Assembly: GCA_003290165.1 (NCBI GenBank)
Contig: QNQO01001813.1
Span: 62,001 to 126,000 of the forward strand
Direction of reading: 5' to 3'
From: Berberis thunbergii
Lineage: Eukaryota; Streptophyta; Magnoliopsida; Ranunculales; Berberidaceae
DNA length: 64,000 nucleotides
Positions 37,847 through 49,292 of this stretch are shown piece after piece; within the stretch, counting starts at the first letter, position 1, and every line of letters begins with the position of its first letter. Under the pieces are notes generated by a model. The model saw nothing but the letters and a program-made list of their open reading frames with translations, ran no database searches and had not been told where the DNA came from. The translations under genes and the position numbers were made by a program.

Positions 37847-40846
37847 TGTCACGCCCCGATTTTCGAGGAAAACAAAAATCCCAAAACCCACGGAGGATTA
37901 TCCGTTTCCCCCAAAACTCGGGACATGAAAATTTAATAACAACTAAACAAATAGCAGCAACAACTAAACATTATTAAATTATTAAAACAAATAAAACTCT
38001 AACTCGGAAAGGACTGACGTGACTAGCTCACTAGCGGAACTCCAGTAACGCAGCTCAAAATCTCTAAACCTGAAAGGCTAATCGGCTACATTCCAAAAGG
38101 AATGTACCCCAAAAACAAAAGCTCACTTGGGTTAGCAATAAAGCTGGTGTGAGAAATCTTCATCCCAAAATCAATAAATCCGCACATAACAACATCAAAA
38201 TAAACAAAACAATAAACAACCACATCATCAGGTAGTCTCTCAATGAGGCAAAGGTGTCATCGTCCTAATAAATAAATATGCATTATTTATTACTAATAAA
38301 TAAAATTTATGAGTTATCAATCCTCATAAATGCAACAACAATACAGTTCATAATCATATTAGACTATTATTGAAATATTAACAAAACACATTTTCTGCCT
38401 TTAGGAATACATGTAGTTCTCATTCAATGGTTGAATGAGCAATTAGTTTATTCCTTTAAAGTAATCATGCACATACACAAAAAAATAAAAAAATTTCGCT
38501 TCTTTTCCACAATCGCACTATCCTCCATGTGCCGAACACACCTCACCCAAGTGTGCATCCCTTGCCATCGAAGCCACTCGGAGCGTATATGACCTAAGTT
38601 GGGTTTCACCTCGAGTGTCACGTCATCTCACCAAAAGTTCGATCACTGGCAAATATTATTCCTAAATCTACACGTACAACCAAACTCACATGGAACGGTG
38701 CACCGATATGCAAGCAAGTTTGCATACCCAATATTTAATCACACGTATACAAGCAAGTCTGTATACAAAACAAATTTATTTTCTTTTCACTTTTTTTTTC
38801 GGAGTTGTAGAAAATAACATAAAAATAAATAAATCCTCAAAACTCTTTTAGGGTGACACTTTGTCAACCATAAATAAATCAACCACAATATCAACCATTC
38901 TCTTGGGGAACAAATAATATTTGACACATTGCCAATTCACACATCTCATCTCTTTGCATCATATAAAAAAACAATATGCATACAAATTCCCATAGCAATA
39001 CAAATACTCAAGCTAAAACAAGTGCTCAGTTAAATTTCAACCAATATCTATTACTAGAAAATTTTCTTCTATTTTGTGTTATGCAATTGGGATCAATCTC
39101 GCCAGCTATGTAAATTCCAAATATCTTAATAGAAAATGGCTTGGGAAACCTAGAGTGTAGATTTCACAACCCAGCAAAGGGAAGTATTCTCATACTTCTT
39201 TATCAACTTACCTGATACCAACATACGGTGAAAGCATCCAAAACATGTGTATCGTGTTTGAATACCATAAGCATTCTTCCATCTATACGTTTGAGCACTT
39301 GTCTTAAAAATAGAATTTGAATATATGAGTATGATGGTCAAGTTAAATAAGACACAAAATCAACATATGTTGTTACGATATAATAATTTTCTAAGATAAA
39401 CTAATTCTAATCCGAACCAGTATGTATATATTATGTTGAAATGTCGTAATATGGATCCGACAGCTGTATGGTTTGAATATTACAAATACCATATTTACTC
39501 TGTGTATTTCTCTCCTAATTTTACTTTCATCTTTGTGCTCAAAGCCTCATAAAATTTACAAAAAAAAATGAAGTTATAAACACTTATTCTCTAACTGGTT
39601 CCATGTTGGTGTCAATTCATCACCTAGAAATACCCAGTCCATCTCTTTTAATCCTTATATGTGAGACACAAATGATTATTGATGTTGTCGTGTCCTAGAA
39701 ATGCATACATGATTCATACAAATTTGAAAACTTGCTTAAAACTCATATTCTTCATATTCTGATCATCTTAGTTCACTGCTCAAAACAAGATTGCCAATTG
39801 TTGTGGCCTTAACAGTCAAGTCTATATCCAAGTATATCGTTCATGTTCGCCTACTGACATACTTCTCTAATACTCTGAACTTCTTTCAAATTGATTGGGT
39901 TAGCTTCAAGAGGAAAAATGTTTGTGAGGCGATCTCAAAATTTTATTACTGGCAGCAGGGTAAATTTACAAAACTCTGTAAATTTGGCAAGTTTAAGTAG
40001 GTTGGAACCTAAGGCCAAAACAACAATAACCAAAATCGATACAAAAATTAAAAAGAAAGGGGATGAAAATAAACTCACATTTGCTCCAAGAATCGAAACT
40101 CAATTAACACGCGCTAACCATCTCGTCGCAGCAATCATCTCGCCACAATCACTGAACCAACCACTCTCGTCTCCAGCATCGACAAAGAGACCACTGTCTC
40201 TCCATCGATTGCCATTTTGTTTTTCCTACTTCTCATTCTATCCTCCTTTTTATTTTTTTCTTTAATCCCCTTTTTCTTTCCAGGAATATTTATTTAAAAC
40301 CCCCCACCTATACTTGTTTACGTGGAGCAAATGAAAGGAAAGGGAAAGCTTATGCATTTCATTGAAGTCAGAGATGGTGAATGTGATACCACTTGTATTT
40401 AAATATTTTGAAGAAGAAATTTGTCTGCTACTTCAGTTCAGACCCACCCCCATCCAATTGCTTCCAATATTTTTCCCTTGGGAGTATGCAACTTTTCATT
40501 TGAGACATGCAACCAATCAGAGCCAAGCCAAAGCAAATATATCATGTTCATCAACAATCCAACTTCAAACAAAGGATGATCAATTGGTAACAACGATAGA
40601 CCATCTTCTGCTGCAACAGTCGAATGACAACCCACCCCTGCAACAGGTCGACCGCCACTCTTCTTCCACTGTCAATCATCAACACCCCCAACACCTCAGT
40701 CGACAGCCCCAATCGAGCCAACATCTTCTTCCCATCTTCATCACCTCGCCACTGTCAGCCGCCATTAAGAAGAAGAAAACGAGAATAAGGAGAAAATAAA
40801 AGCTTAAGGAAAAAAATGTTTTTGTTTCTTCTGTTTTATTTATATA
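37847..40846. mobile_element. LTR, left part (solo LTR split by the palindrome)
   Basis: Begins exactly where LINE homology stops, with TGTCACGCCCCGATTTTCG, a common start of plant Ty3-type LTRs. Its other end, ...GCGGGTATTACA, is at 55949. Together about 3.3 kb. No gag or pol similarity, tRNA primer site or second LTR is seen, so it reads as a solo or partial LTR. AATG occurs at both LINE junctions (37845-37848 and 55949-55952), overlapping the TG/CA ends, and may be a short target duplication. The open frames inside (for example 39891-40265) have no family signature. Confidence 0.65.
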
Positions 40847-41772
40847 CTAGTGTAATACCCGTGCCGTTGGCACTATTGCAGAATATTGTCGAAAGAGACA
40901 TGCACACAATATCATTATATCCAAAAAAATGTAATTTTTTTTTAATAAAGTAATTTATCTAAACATGTCATAAGTGACTATAATGACAATCAATGAACAA
41001 CTAAAAAATCAAAATTTCGCCAGAGTTTCCTTTGTATTTATCAATATTGAAACCTGTCTGAACCTGTCATAAAAAATTACAATGGCAATCAATGCCATGA
41101 ACACCATATAATATCTACCAAACCCCAATACTCAAAAACCATAAAGCTCCAACCTTTAAGCACTCTTAAAAAAGAAGAATTTCATCAAACAAATATGGTG
41201 CATCCAGTAGTGGAGGCAAGTTACCAGAGGAAACCATTGAAGAAAAATCGAATTTTTTATTAGAGAATACATTGAAGAGGAATCCACATTGAAACTAGGG
41301 TCAAGTATAGGGTCAAGAAAGCAGTATAGAGTTACTTGTTACATTAAGTGACTCCTTCGTTCCTCCAGATTCTTGCCAAGTCTGCAAGTGAAAACAGACA
41401 CTTCAAAGCCTCCACCTGTTTCCAAACAAAAGAGCATCAAAATGACTGCGTAATTCATTTTAGCTAAAGATGAACTACAATTGTAGGGGTAGGGTAAAAG
41501 CAGAATGTTGAAACACAATCAAGTCATTAAGTCTCCACTTGTATTACTGTAACTTGAGTTTCTTAATATTCCACTTAGATTTTTCTTACTTGATTCTTCC
41601 ACTTAGAAGCTGCAAGATGGAAAAACTGAAGCTTTGTTCTTCACGATATCTTTAAACTAACTGATCCTCCTACGACACTCCTATACTTCAAGTTTAGCTT
41701 TTTCGAAAGTTGGCATTCTCAACTACAAATACTATCAATCATTAAGACATGCAAAGTAACAACCAAATCTCC

Positions 41773-41904
41773 TTAAAAGGGAATACCCTCAAAAGGGACA
41801 ATCTCCGTAGAAGAGGGAGGCATGCGAACAACAAATGCGTCATGCATGTCAAGCAATGAATCAATCAACCATTTGTTTGTCACCTGCAGTGTTTCTAGGT
41901 GCAT
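41773..41904 (-). CDS. Small unrecognised open frame, left arm copy
   Basis: 43 codons from ATG to TAA: MHLETLQVTNKWLIDSLLDM, then HDAFVVRMPPSSTEIVPFEG and a short tail. The composition is protein-like (no low complexity) and the frame is preserved in the other arm at 54601-54732. I do not recognise the family. It may be the tail of a captured exon rather than a gene. No splice or promoter evidence. Confidence 0.25.
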   Translation of the reverse strand: MHLETLQVTNKWLIDSLLDMHDAFVVRMPPSSTEIVPFEGIPF

Positions 41905-41953
41905 TTGGGGAGTCATTTAACAAATAATGCCAACTGATCAGGAAATAAAAAAA

Positions 41954-42086
41954 GCGTACGCCTTGAGGCTTACACCTTGAAACGCCTTCAATTGGCACCT
42001 CAACTCGTACGCGCAGAGGCTATTTCTGTGCGCCCCGCCTCGACTCGCGCCTAAAGGCGTACGCCTCAATCGCCTAAATGCGAGAT
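41954..42086. repeat. GC-rich GGCG/GCGTACGCC patch, left arm
   Basis: Dense in AGGCGTACGCC, GAGGCG and CGCCTCGACTCGCGCC words, standing out from AT-rich surroundings. Mirrored at 54420-54552. Similar GCGTACGCC/AGGCG vocabulary appears at 9400-9560 and at the ends of the element at 23501-23727, suggesting a dispersed small-element family. Confidence 0.45.
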
Positions 42087-43258
42087 CTAAGAAATTATTT
42101 TAAAATTTGGCAAATCAATATGCTTTTAAACATTTTAAATGTATCATAGCATGATATCTAAGAAAAAAGTTATTAACATGAGTTGTTTATGAACATAACC
42201 CTTGAATCTACACCTTATCAAAGTAAAAAAAGTAGATATTATGATTAAATAGCACAACCACACATTTGAGATGAAAATGCAATAGTTTCCCTTCGCGTAG
42301 ACTTCTAATTCAACAAAGGCAAGGCAACATCTTCATAAGAAATTAATTTAATATGGAATGAACAACTTAAAGAGATTCATATGCTTCTAATAAATATATA
42401 GATTAATGGGGTGGTTCAAAGCCCAAATTTTGTAATGGAATAGAAATCCACTACTTTCGGCAGGTAGTGACGACATTGATAGATCTTAGCGCATAACTAA
42501 CCCGTACCGAGTGGACAATACAGGTTTGATGTAGCAGAATGCATAAGACTTTGTCACAATACGCTACCTACCCCTCCCACCCATCCGAGTACCTGCAAAA
42601 AACCATCAACCAATTCTTTAGTAACGTCTCAAAACCTTCTAAATCAAAAACCCATTTCAAGTCTATCATCCAAAAAACCAAGGAGTTAACCCATTTCACC
42701 TCTTCTAAAGTAATTTATCTAAACATGTCATAAGTGACTATAATGACAATCAATGTCATGAACAACTAAAAAATCAAAATTTCAATAGAGTTTCCTCTGT
42801 ATTTTTAAAATTGAAACCTATCTGAACCTGTCATAAAAAATTACAATGGCAATCAATGTCATAAACACCACATAATATTTTCAATTGCAATTGGGTTTTT
42901 ACGACTATTGGAGATTGAGAGACGCTGCATGAATCTTACGACTATTGAACCCATTTAAAAAAAAACACCAAATTAATCTCTTATATTGCCTTGTGACTGA
43001 TTTCCATGATTAATTTTGTGACTATAAAAAACATTTCTTGAAATTCAAGCTGGTGTTGTTTCAAAAAACAATCGAGGATGGCATAAATCTATCCTCCCAT
43101 CTCCCCGAGCAACAATGTAAGAAAGATGGGTGATTCAATGAAGTTAATCTCAAGGGACTCAATGAGGTTGGACAAACTCTAAATCCTTACAATCTGAAAG
43201 GTGCCCAGAGTGCAGTAATGAAATGTCTTGCTAACTCCACAAAAATAGGTGTTTTACC

Positions 43259-43740
43259 AACTTCATGGAAGGGACAGTGAACTTAAAAGTCTTTTACCTT
43301 CCATTGAAGTGTTCTGATGCTTGCAGGCAGGCAGGCAGCTTGCTTGCGTGCAGGCAACATGCTTGCAGGCAGACAGCTTGCTTGCTTGCAGGTAGCATGC
43401 TTGAACAGGCAGGTAGGCTTAGTGGTCATTTTTTTAACGAACTTATATAGTACTAAAAAGATTTAGCAACTTCATGGAAGGGATAGTGAACTTAAAAGTC
43501 TTTTACCTTCCATTGAAGTGTTCTGATGCCTGCAGGCAGGTAACTTGCTTGCTTGCAGGCAGGCAGGCAGCTTGCTTGGACAGGTAGGTAGGCTTAGTGG
43601 TCCTTTTTTTAACAAACTTATATAGTACTAAAAAGATTTAGCAACTTCATGGAGGGGACAGTGAACTTAAAAGTCTTTTACCTTCCATTGAAGTGTTCTG
43701 ATGCTTGAACAGGCAGGTAGGCTTATTGGTCATACTTGTT
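43259..43740. repeat. Three tandem units with GCAGGCAG/CTTGCTTG core, left arm
   Basis: Units start near 43259, 43471 and 43645, each opening AACTTCATGGAnGGGACAG and sharing CTTCCATTGAAGTGTTCTGATG. The spacing shrinks (212 then 174 bp) because the GCAGGCAGGCAGCTTGCTTGC core loses copies. Mirrored at about 52766-53247. A related but separate run of CTTGCAAGCAAGC words is at 44755-44880. Confidence 0.7.
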
Positions 43741-44560
43741 CTTGCCTTTCATCTTCTCCACCAAGAAGGCAAATTTATCAAAACCCAAACCAATCAATTA
43801 CCAAAAAAAAAAAACCCAAAACTATAACTCACACAAACCTATAATCCCCACATACCTCAACTTGCTTTTTTGCAATTTGGGAATCAGAAACCTTTGCTAT
43901 GATCAAAGCGGTTAAACAAAATTAAAGGAAGTGTGAAGAGATGAGATGCAGAGGAATTCGGAGGTTGCCATGAAAATGATGGGTTTTTTTATGCTTTGTT
44001 TGTGTCTCTAATCAAATAAAAAAACAACAAATCAAATTAAATGAAAAACTGTCTTCAACAAAATCACAATTGCACCAAAACACAATGATCATCCTCAATT
44101 ACCTATTTCGGCTTCACCTCTCTTCCTCCTCCTCCACCGAATGGAAGATTGAAAGGAGAGAGTGAGGAGAAGAGATCTGAAAAAAAAAATTAAAAAAAGT
44201 GTCTTAAGAGCGAAGAGATCTGGAAAAAAAAAAAAAAAGCAAACCGTGTGTTATTCAGATCTGAAGAAGAAGAAGAAGAAGAAGGATCTTACTTTTCCTC
44301 TTCGGCTTCACCCCTCCTTCTACTCCACCGAATCGAAGAATGAAAGGAGAGAGTGAGGATAAGAGATTAAAAAAAAAAAAAAAAAAAAACCAAATCAAGA
44401 ATTACATCATCTTAAAATTCAGACATCACAAAATACCTAATTAAGGTCTGGCATTCCAAGCATGCATGCTGCCTATTTATTACTTATTATTGGTTTGAAC
44501 AACTCCACTTTGGGAGAGCTTTAACTGAAAGCTAAAGAAAGAAAATACACAACTTGGGGT

Positions 44561-44583
44561 GGGGGGGGGGGGGGGGGGGGGGG
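44561..44583 (+). repeat. G23 homopolymer, left arm
   Basis: Uninterrupted run of 23 G preceded by GGGGT. The mirror copy at 51923-51944 is 22 C. Long G runs can form quadruplexes and are prone to replication slippage. Confidence 0.9.
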
Positions 44584-47214
44584 TCTGTGACCCTCTCTGC
44601 ACTTTTTATTGTACCTAGTATTTACTAAAATTGGGCAATAAACCTGAATAATCTTCTCAGTAAAGAAAAGTAGTGAACCCAAACTGGTTTCATCAACTAT
44701 TCTTTAAGTAGTCTCCTTAAGCATACCAAGTTCCAAAAGCAAAAGTATAAAGCTTACCTGCCTGCAATCAAGCAAGCGGAATGCCTGTCTGCTTGCAAGA
44801 AAGCAAGCAAGCAAGCATGATGTCTGCCTGCAAGCAACCAAGCATGTTGCCTGTAAGCAAGCATGCATGCTGCCTATTTATTATTTATTATTGGTTTGAA
44901 CAACTCCACTTTGGGAAAACTTTAACTGAAAGCTAAAGAAAGAAAATACAAAACTTGGGGTGGGGGGTGTATGACCCCCTCTGCACTTTTTGTTGTAAGA
45001 TCAAAGTCACGACATTCATTTTCGATAATTGTAAGATCAAAGTCAGAGTTCGATGTAACACATAAAAGTAAGAGAATAAAAAGGATAGACTACTCAGGAA
45101 AAATAAAACAACATTTTCTTATGAATGGACAGGTTTGGAAGCATTGCACATAATGAAACCATGAATTACCTTGTAGTTCATGCAAGTAAGACAACCATAG
45201 CTTGAAAGTAATATGGCTGATTGGTCCAGAATACCATTTTTTAGACCTAAATATTCATTTTCGATAAGCCTGCAAAACAGAAAAAATGATTTTTGAAGAG
45301 TTCGTAAAAAGGAAGTCACGACATAAAGTAAGAGAATTAAGAAAGGATAATCTACTTGGCAGAAAAGAAAAAACAACAGGTATGGAACCATTGCACACAC
45401 ACACACATGTATATGAGAAAGGAATGCAACTTATAAAAATTCGCGATTCAAAGTCAATCAACAAAGCCCCAGATTGATGGAGATTTGCGTCGATGCAAGT
45501 TAACACAATATATATCGATGTGAGAATTGTTGCCATGATTCGCTTGAACTTTTGAGGCAGTTTTTAGTTGTAGATTAACAGGAATACAATCTCTAGATTG
45601 GCCTACATGATCTCACCTTCATGTAGACCACATGGTTATCTACATGGTAACACACACCAACCAATTGATTATTCAGATGTAACACATAAAAGTAAGAGAA
45701 TGAGAAAGGATAAACTACTCAGTAGAGTTCGATGTAACACATATAAGTAAGAGAATAAGAAAGGATAAACTACTCAGCAGAAAAATAAAAACAACATTTT
45801 TCTTATGAATTGACAGGTTTGGAAGCATTGCACATAATGAACCATGAATTACCTTGCAGTTCATGCAAGTAAGACAGCCATAGCTTGAAAGTAATATGGC
45901 TGATCCAGAATACCATTTTTTAGACCTAAATTTTCATTTTCGATAAGTCTACAAAACAGAAACAATGATTTTTTGAAAAGTTCGTAAAAAGGAAGTCACG
46001 ACATAAAGTAAGAGAATTAAGAAAGGATAATCTACTTGGCAGAAAAGTAAAAACAGCAGGTATGGAACCATTGCACACACACACACATATGTTTATGAGA
46101 AAGGAATGCAACTTAACTAACAGAGGATCCAGTCGACCCTATTACAATATAAATTTTGAAATATTAAAAAGTAGTATAATGGACATTTTTAACAAAAATA
46201 CAGCTAACATGTAGTAAGTACAATAAGGCATTTTGCTAAAACACATACAAAATATCAATTTCCACATTATTCTACACATAAGAACGAAAAATGCCAAAAG
46301 CCATATATTGCAAAAATGATTCCACCATTCATGTGCCTATCAATGTTCCAGAAATGAATCATTGGAGAATATGTGAAAAACATTTGACACTCATTGGATC
46401 CAACAACCTTATTTTTATTTTATTTTTTCATGAGCACTTTGATTTCCACTTGTTCTTCCAATGTCCCCACTTCAAAAGCAAAACCAAATCTAACCCAATA
46501 TTCTAGTGAGTGATGTAAGAGAGACAGAGAGGAAAAAGAAAGCTGTGTAGATGTGTGTGTGTTGAAAATACATTTCGACAGTGTGAGTAGCAGCTAATCC
46601 AATTACATAGTGTGGAGTAAGGTATTTAGGATCTCTAGCTATTAAGCATCCAATTCCCAGCTAAATCACTATAGCTATTGAGAAACCAATTACATAGTAT
46701 GGGGTATTTTTGTTGGTTATCTCTAAAAAAAATCATACAAATGGTCTATGTTAGAACCAAAGCAATTGTGAGAAATACCCACTTGGAGATCCAAATGAAG
46801 GCAATCAGAAGCCAAGTTCAAATTCAAGCAATCAAGCACAAAATTCAGAAACGACCCCAACAACCAAATTTTCAAAAACAAAACTCAAATCAATCGGATA
46901 GATCTCGAATACCCAATCGACAATTCAATCCCCCAAGATATCAGAAATAGATAATCTTAAGGTGTGCTCTTAGGTAGCAATTTAGCATCAAATTCAACAG
47001 TTGGAAACATAAATATGCCTTTCCAATCATCAGCTAACATTCTAGTGAATCTCCTAAATACAACTTAACTGGTATTTTTCTTCAAGGATATGTCCAACCA
47101 TTCATAATAATTTTCCAGAAAATGAGATATTTGCCTGTCAAATATTTAAAAGCAAGAACAAAATGAAACAAAACCAAAAACATAGCTCATTCAAATCAAA
47201 ACTGTGAGACGTAC

Positions 47215-48085
47215 TCTTTATCAGCAATGTGTATTGTCGAGACCAAATCAACCTGAACAAATGAAAACCCAACCTCAATTTTCAACAAAAAATAAGAAGA
47301 AGACATATTAATGTGAACATGAAGAGATGCTATAAAGTGTTGTTGTTGAACAACTAAATAATGTAGGTGAGCTTATTAATGTAGGTGAAAGAACAACTTG
47401 TCCCTAGATGATATCTATACCACCTGTTAATATTATCATCATAACTGCCACCAATTTCACGGTTTTCTGAAGTTTCAATTTTCAGGTAAATAGAATCTCT
47501 TATCCTTTCAGAAAATTCCCATTTGAGGTTTCTAGCTTTAACAAAAATTGTAGCTTTAACATTATCATACCACCTGTTAATATTATCATCATAAAAGTTG
47601 TAGCTTTAACAATTCAAAAATGGACAAAGGTTTGTTTAATGAAATCCCTTGCTCAATGCCTTATTAAAGGTTGCAATCTAAAACCCTAAAAAAAATCTGC
47701 AAATCCTAATAAAAACTTCCACTAAACATACTAACCACACAAATCGTTAGCAAATCAGAAACACACATCCAAATTAAGCAACCAATATGGAAAGATTAAC
47801 GAAATCAAAAGAGATCGAATGGAAGACGAAGAACTCACCCGCAGATCCGAGCATTCGATTCGACTGGTCTGCTGATGCTGCCCCATCGTCCTCAATCGAT
47901 TGATTCAACGAAGACGAAGTTGAAGAGAGGAGTCGAAGTTGTCGAAGTTGTTGGTAGAGAGGAGACACTGAGAGTGGTGTTGGAAGTGGCGGGAAATGAA
48001 GATGTGGAACATAAGATGGAATCAGAACCCCTTTAGATGGAATCAGATCCACCCCATTTGAAAAAAGATGCAAACTTGCAGACAA
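47215..48085 (-). pseudogene. TraB-like gene fragment, left arm copy
   Basis: Exon from ATG at 48085 (MSASLHLFSNGVDLIPSKGV..., Ser/Leu-rich, transit-peptide-like) to a donor after GGATCTGCGG near 47839. A second exon at 47252-47215 reads VDLVSTIHIADKE with a GT donor. The V-D-L-V-S-T-x-H-I-A motif resembles the conserved start of TraB/PrgY-type domains in plant TraB-related proteins; this is from memory and tentative. The two exons cannot be joined in frame (exon 1 ends in phase 1, exon 2 needs phase 0), so an exon is missing and the copy is non-functional. Confidence 0.45.
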
Positions 48086-48086
48086 A

Positions 48087-48419
48087 TCAAAGCTATTTCT
48101 CTCTCTCTGTTGAGAAGGAGAAGGAAGAAGAAAAGAAAATCTCTCTCTATCTCAAAGAAGGAAATTGGAGAAGAAGAAGAAGAAGAGGAAATTGGAGAAG
48201 AAGAAGAGAAGAAAAGAGATGAAGGATCTTTGTGGGAGTGAGAGATGAAGATAGGAGCTCTGTGGAGAAGAAAAAGATGGAGAAAGGGGAGAGAAGAGGA
48301 AAGGATCGGGAAATTTTTTTTTTACTTAACTTCTGCCAGTACACAATTGTAGCCACGTAGGACAAACACACCCATTTCACTGTTCATAAACAGTGAAATA
48401 CCAATGTGAAATGTTAGAT
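48087..48419. other. Central loop of the palindrome
   Basis: About 330 bp not shared between the arms. The left half is strongly purine-rich (GAAGAAGAAGAAGAAGAGG-type, 48110-48300). The right half has a T-run (48315-48324) and a small hairpin CACTGTTCATAAACAGTG (48379-48396). The TraB-like starts point away from it on both sides, so it occupies the position of a shared divergent promoter. Confidence 0.6.
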
Positions 48420-48423
48420 AGAT

Positions 48424-49292
48424 ATGTCTACAAGTTTGCATCTTTTTTCAAATGGGGTGGATCTGATTCCATCTAAAGGGGTTTTGATTCCATCTTATCT
48501 TCCACATCTTCATTTCCCGCCACTTCCAACACCACTCTCAGTGTCTCCTCTCTACCAACAACTTCGACAACTTCGACTCCTCTCTTCAACTTCGTCTTCG
48601 TTGAATCAATCGATTGAGGACGATGGGGCAGCAGCAGCAGACCAGTCGAATCGAATGCTCGGATCTGCGGGTGAGTTCTTCGTCTTCCATTCGATCTCTT
48701 TTGATTTCGTTAATCTTTCCATATTGGTTGCTTAATTTGGATGTGTGTTTCTGATTTGCTAACGATTTGTGTGGTTAGTATGTTTAGTGGAAGTTTTTAT
48801 TAGGATTTGCAGATTTTTTTAGGGTTTTAGATTGCAACCTTTAATAAGGCATTGAGCAAGGGATTTCATTAAACAAACCTTTGTCCATTTTTGAATTGTT
48901 AAAGCTACAACTTTTATGATGATAATATTAACAGGTGGTATGATAATGTTAAAGCTACAATTTTGTTAAAGCTAGAAACCTCAAATGGGAATTTTCTGAA
49001 AGGATAAGAGATTCTATTTACCTGAAAATTGAAACTTCAGAAAACCGTGAAATTGGTGGCAGTTATGATGATAATATTAACAGGTGGTATAGATATCATC
49101 TAGGGACAAGTTGTTCTTTCACCTACATTAATAAGCTCACCTACATTATTTAGTTGTTCAACAACAACACTTTATAGCATCTCTTCATGTTCACATTAAT
49201 ATGTCTTCTTCTTATTTTTTGTTGAAAATTGAGGTTGGGTTTTCATTTGTTCAGGTTGATTTGGTCTCGACAATACACATTGCTGATAAAGA
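48424..49292 (+). pseudogene. TraB-like gene fragment, right arm copy
   Basis: Mirror of the left-arm fragment: exon 1 from ATG 48424 to 48670, exon 2 at 49255-49292 (VDLVSTIHIADKE) with CAG acceptor and GTACGT donor. Exon 1 differs from the left copy at a few residues (Thr3 for Ala3, Leu for Val in IPSYxPHLH, Ala for Ser in DDGAAxADQ), so the arms have begun to diverge. The same phase mismatch between exons applies. Confidence 0.45.

Larger units (their letters stand above)
40847..48086 (-). repeat. Left arm of the Helitron palindrome
   Basis: Inverted copy of 48420-55658; in Helitron direction it reads right to left. Landmarks from the outside in: 170-bp direct repeats at about 40949-41118 and 42709-42878; a 43-aa open frame (41773-41904, minus); a GC-rich patch (41954-42086); GCAGGCAG-rich tandem units (43259-43740); a G23 run (44561-44583); a roughly 680-bp tandem pair (about 45087-45420 and 45760-46095); and TraB-like exons (47215-47252 and to 48085). 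Differences from the right arm are single bases or one-base indels (for example one G/T in the GC patch, one A indel near 42363). Confidence 0.88.

Noticed and set aside
36327..37936. Plus-strand frames of 60-98 aa
   Set aside because: Shadows of the minus-strand LINE; only the minus strand shows reverse transcriptase motifs.
39891..40799. 124-aa and 145-aa frames before the palindrome
   Set aside because: Inside the LTR, compositionally biased (Pro/Ser/Gln-rich), no recognised domain; likely chance frames.
43259..43740. CRISPR-like regular repeats
   Set aside because: Units are tandem, of unequal length with a simple 4-nt core, in plant DNA with no cas genes.
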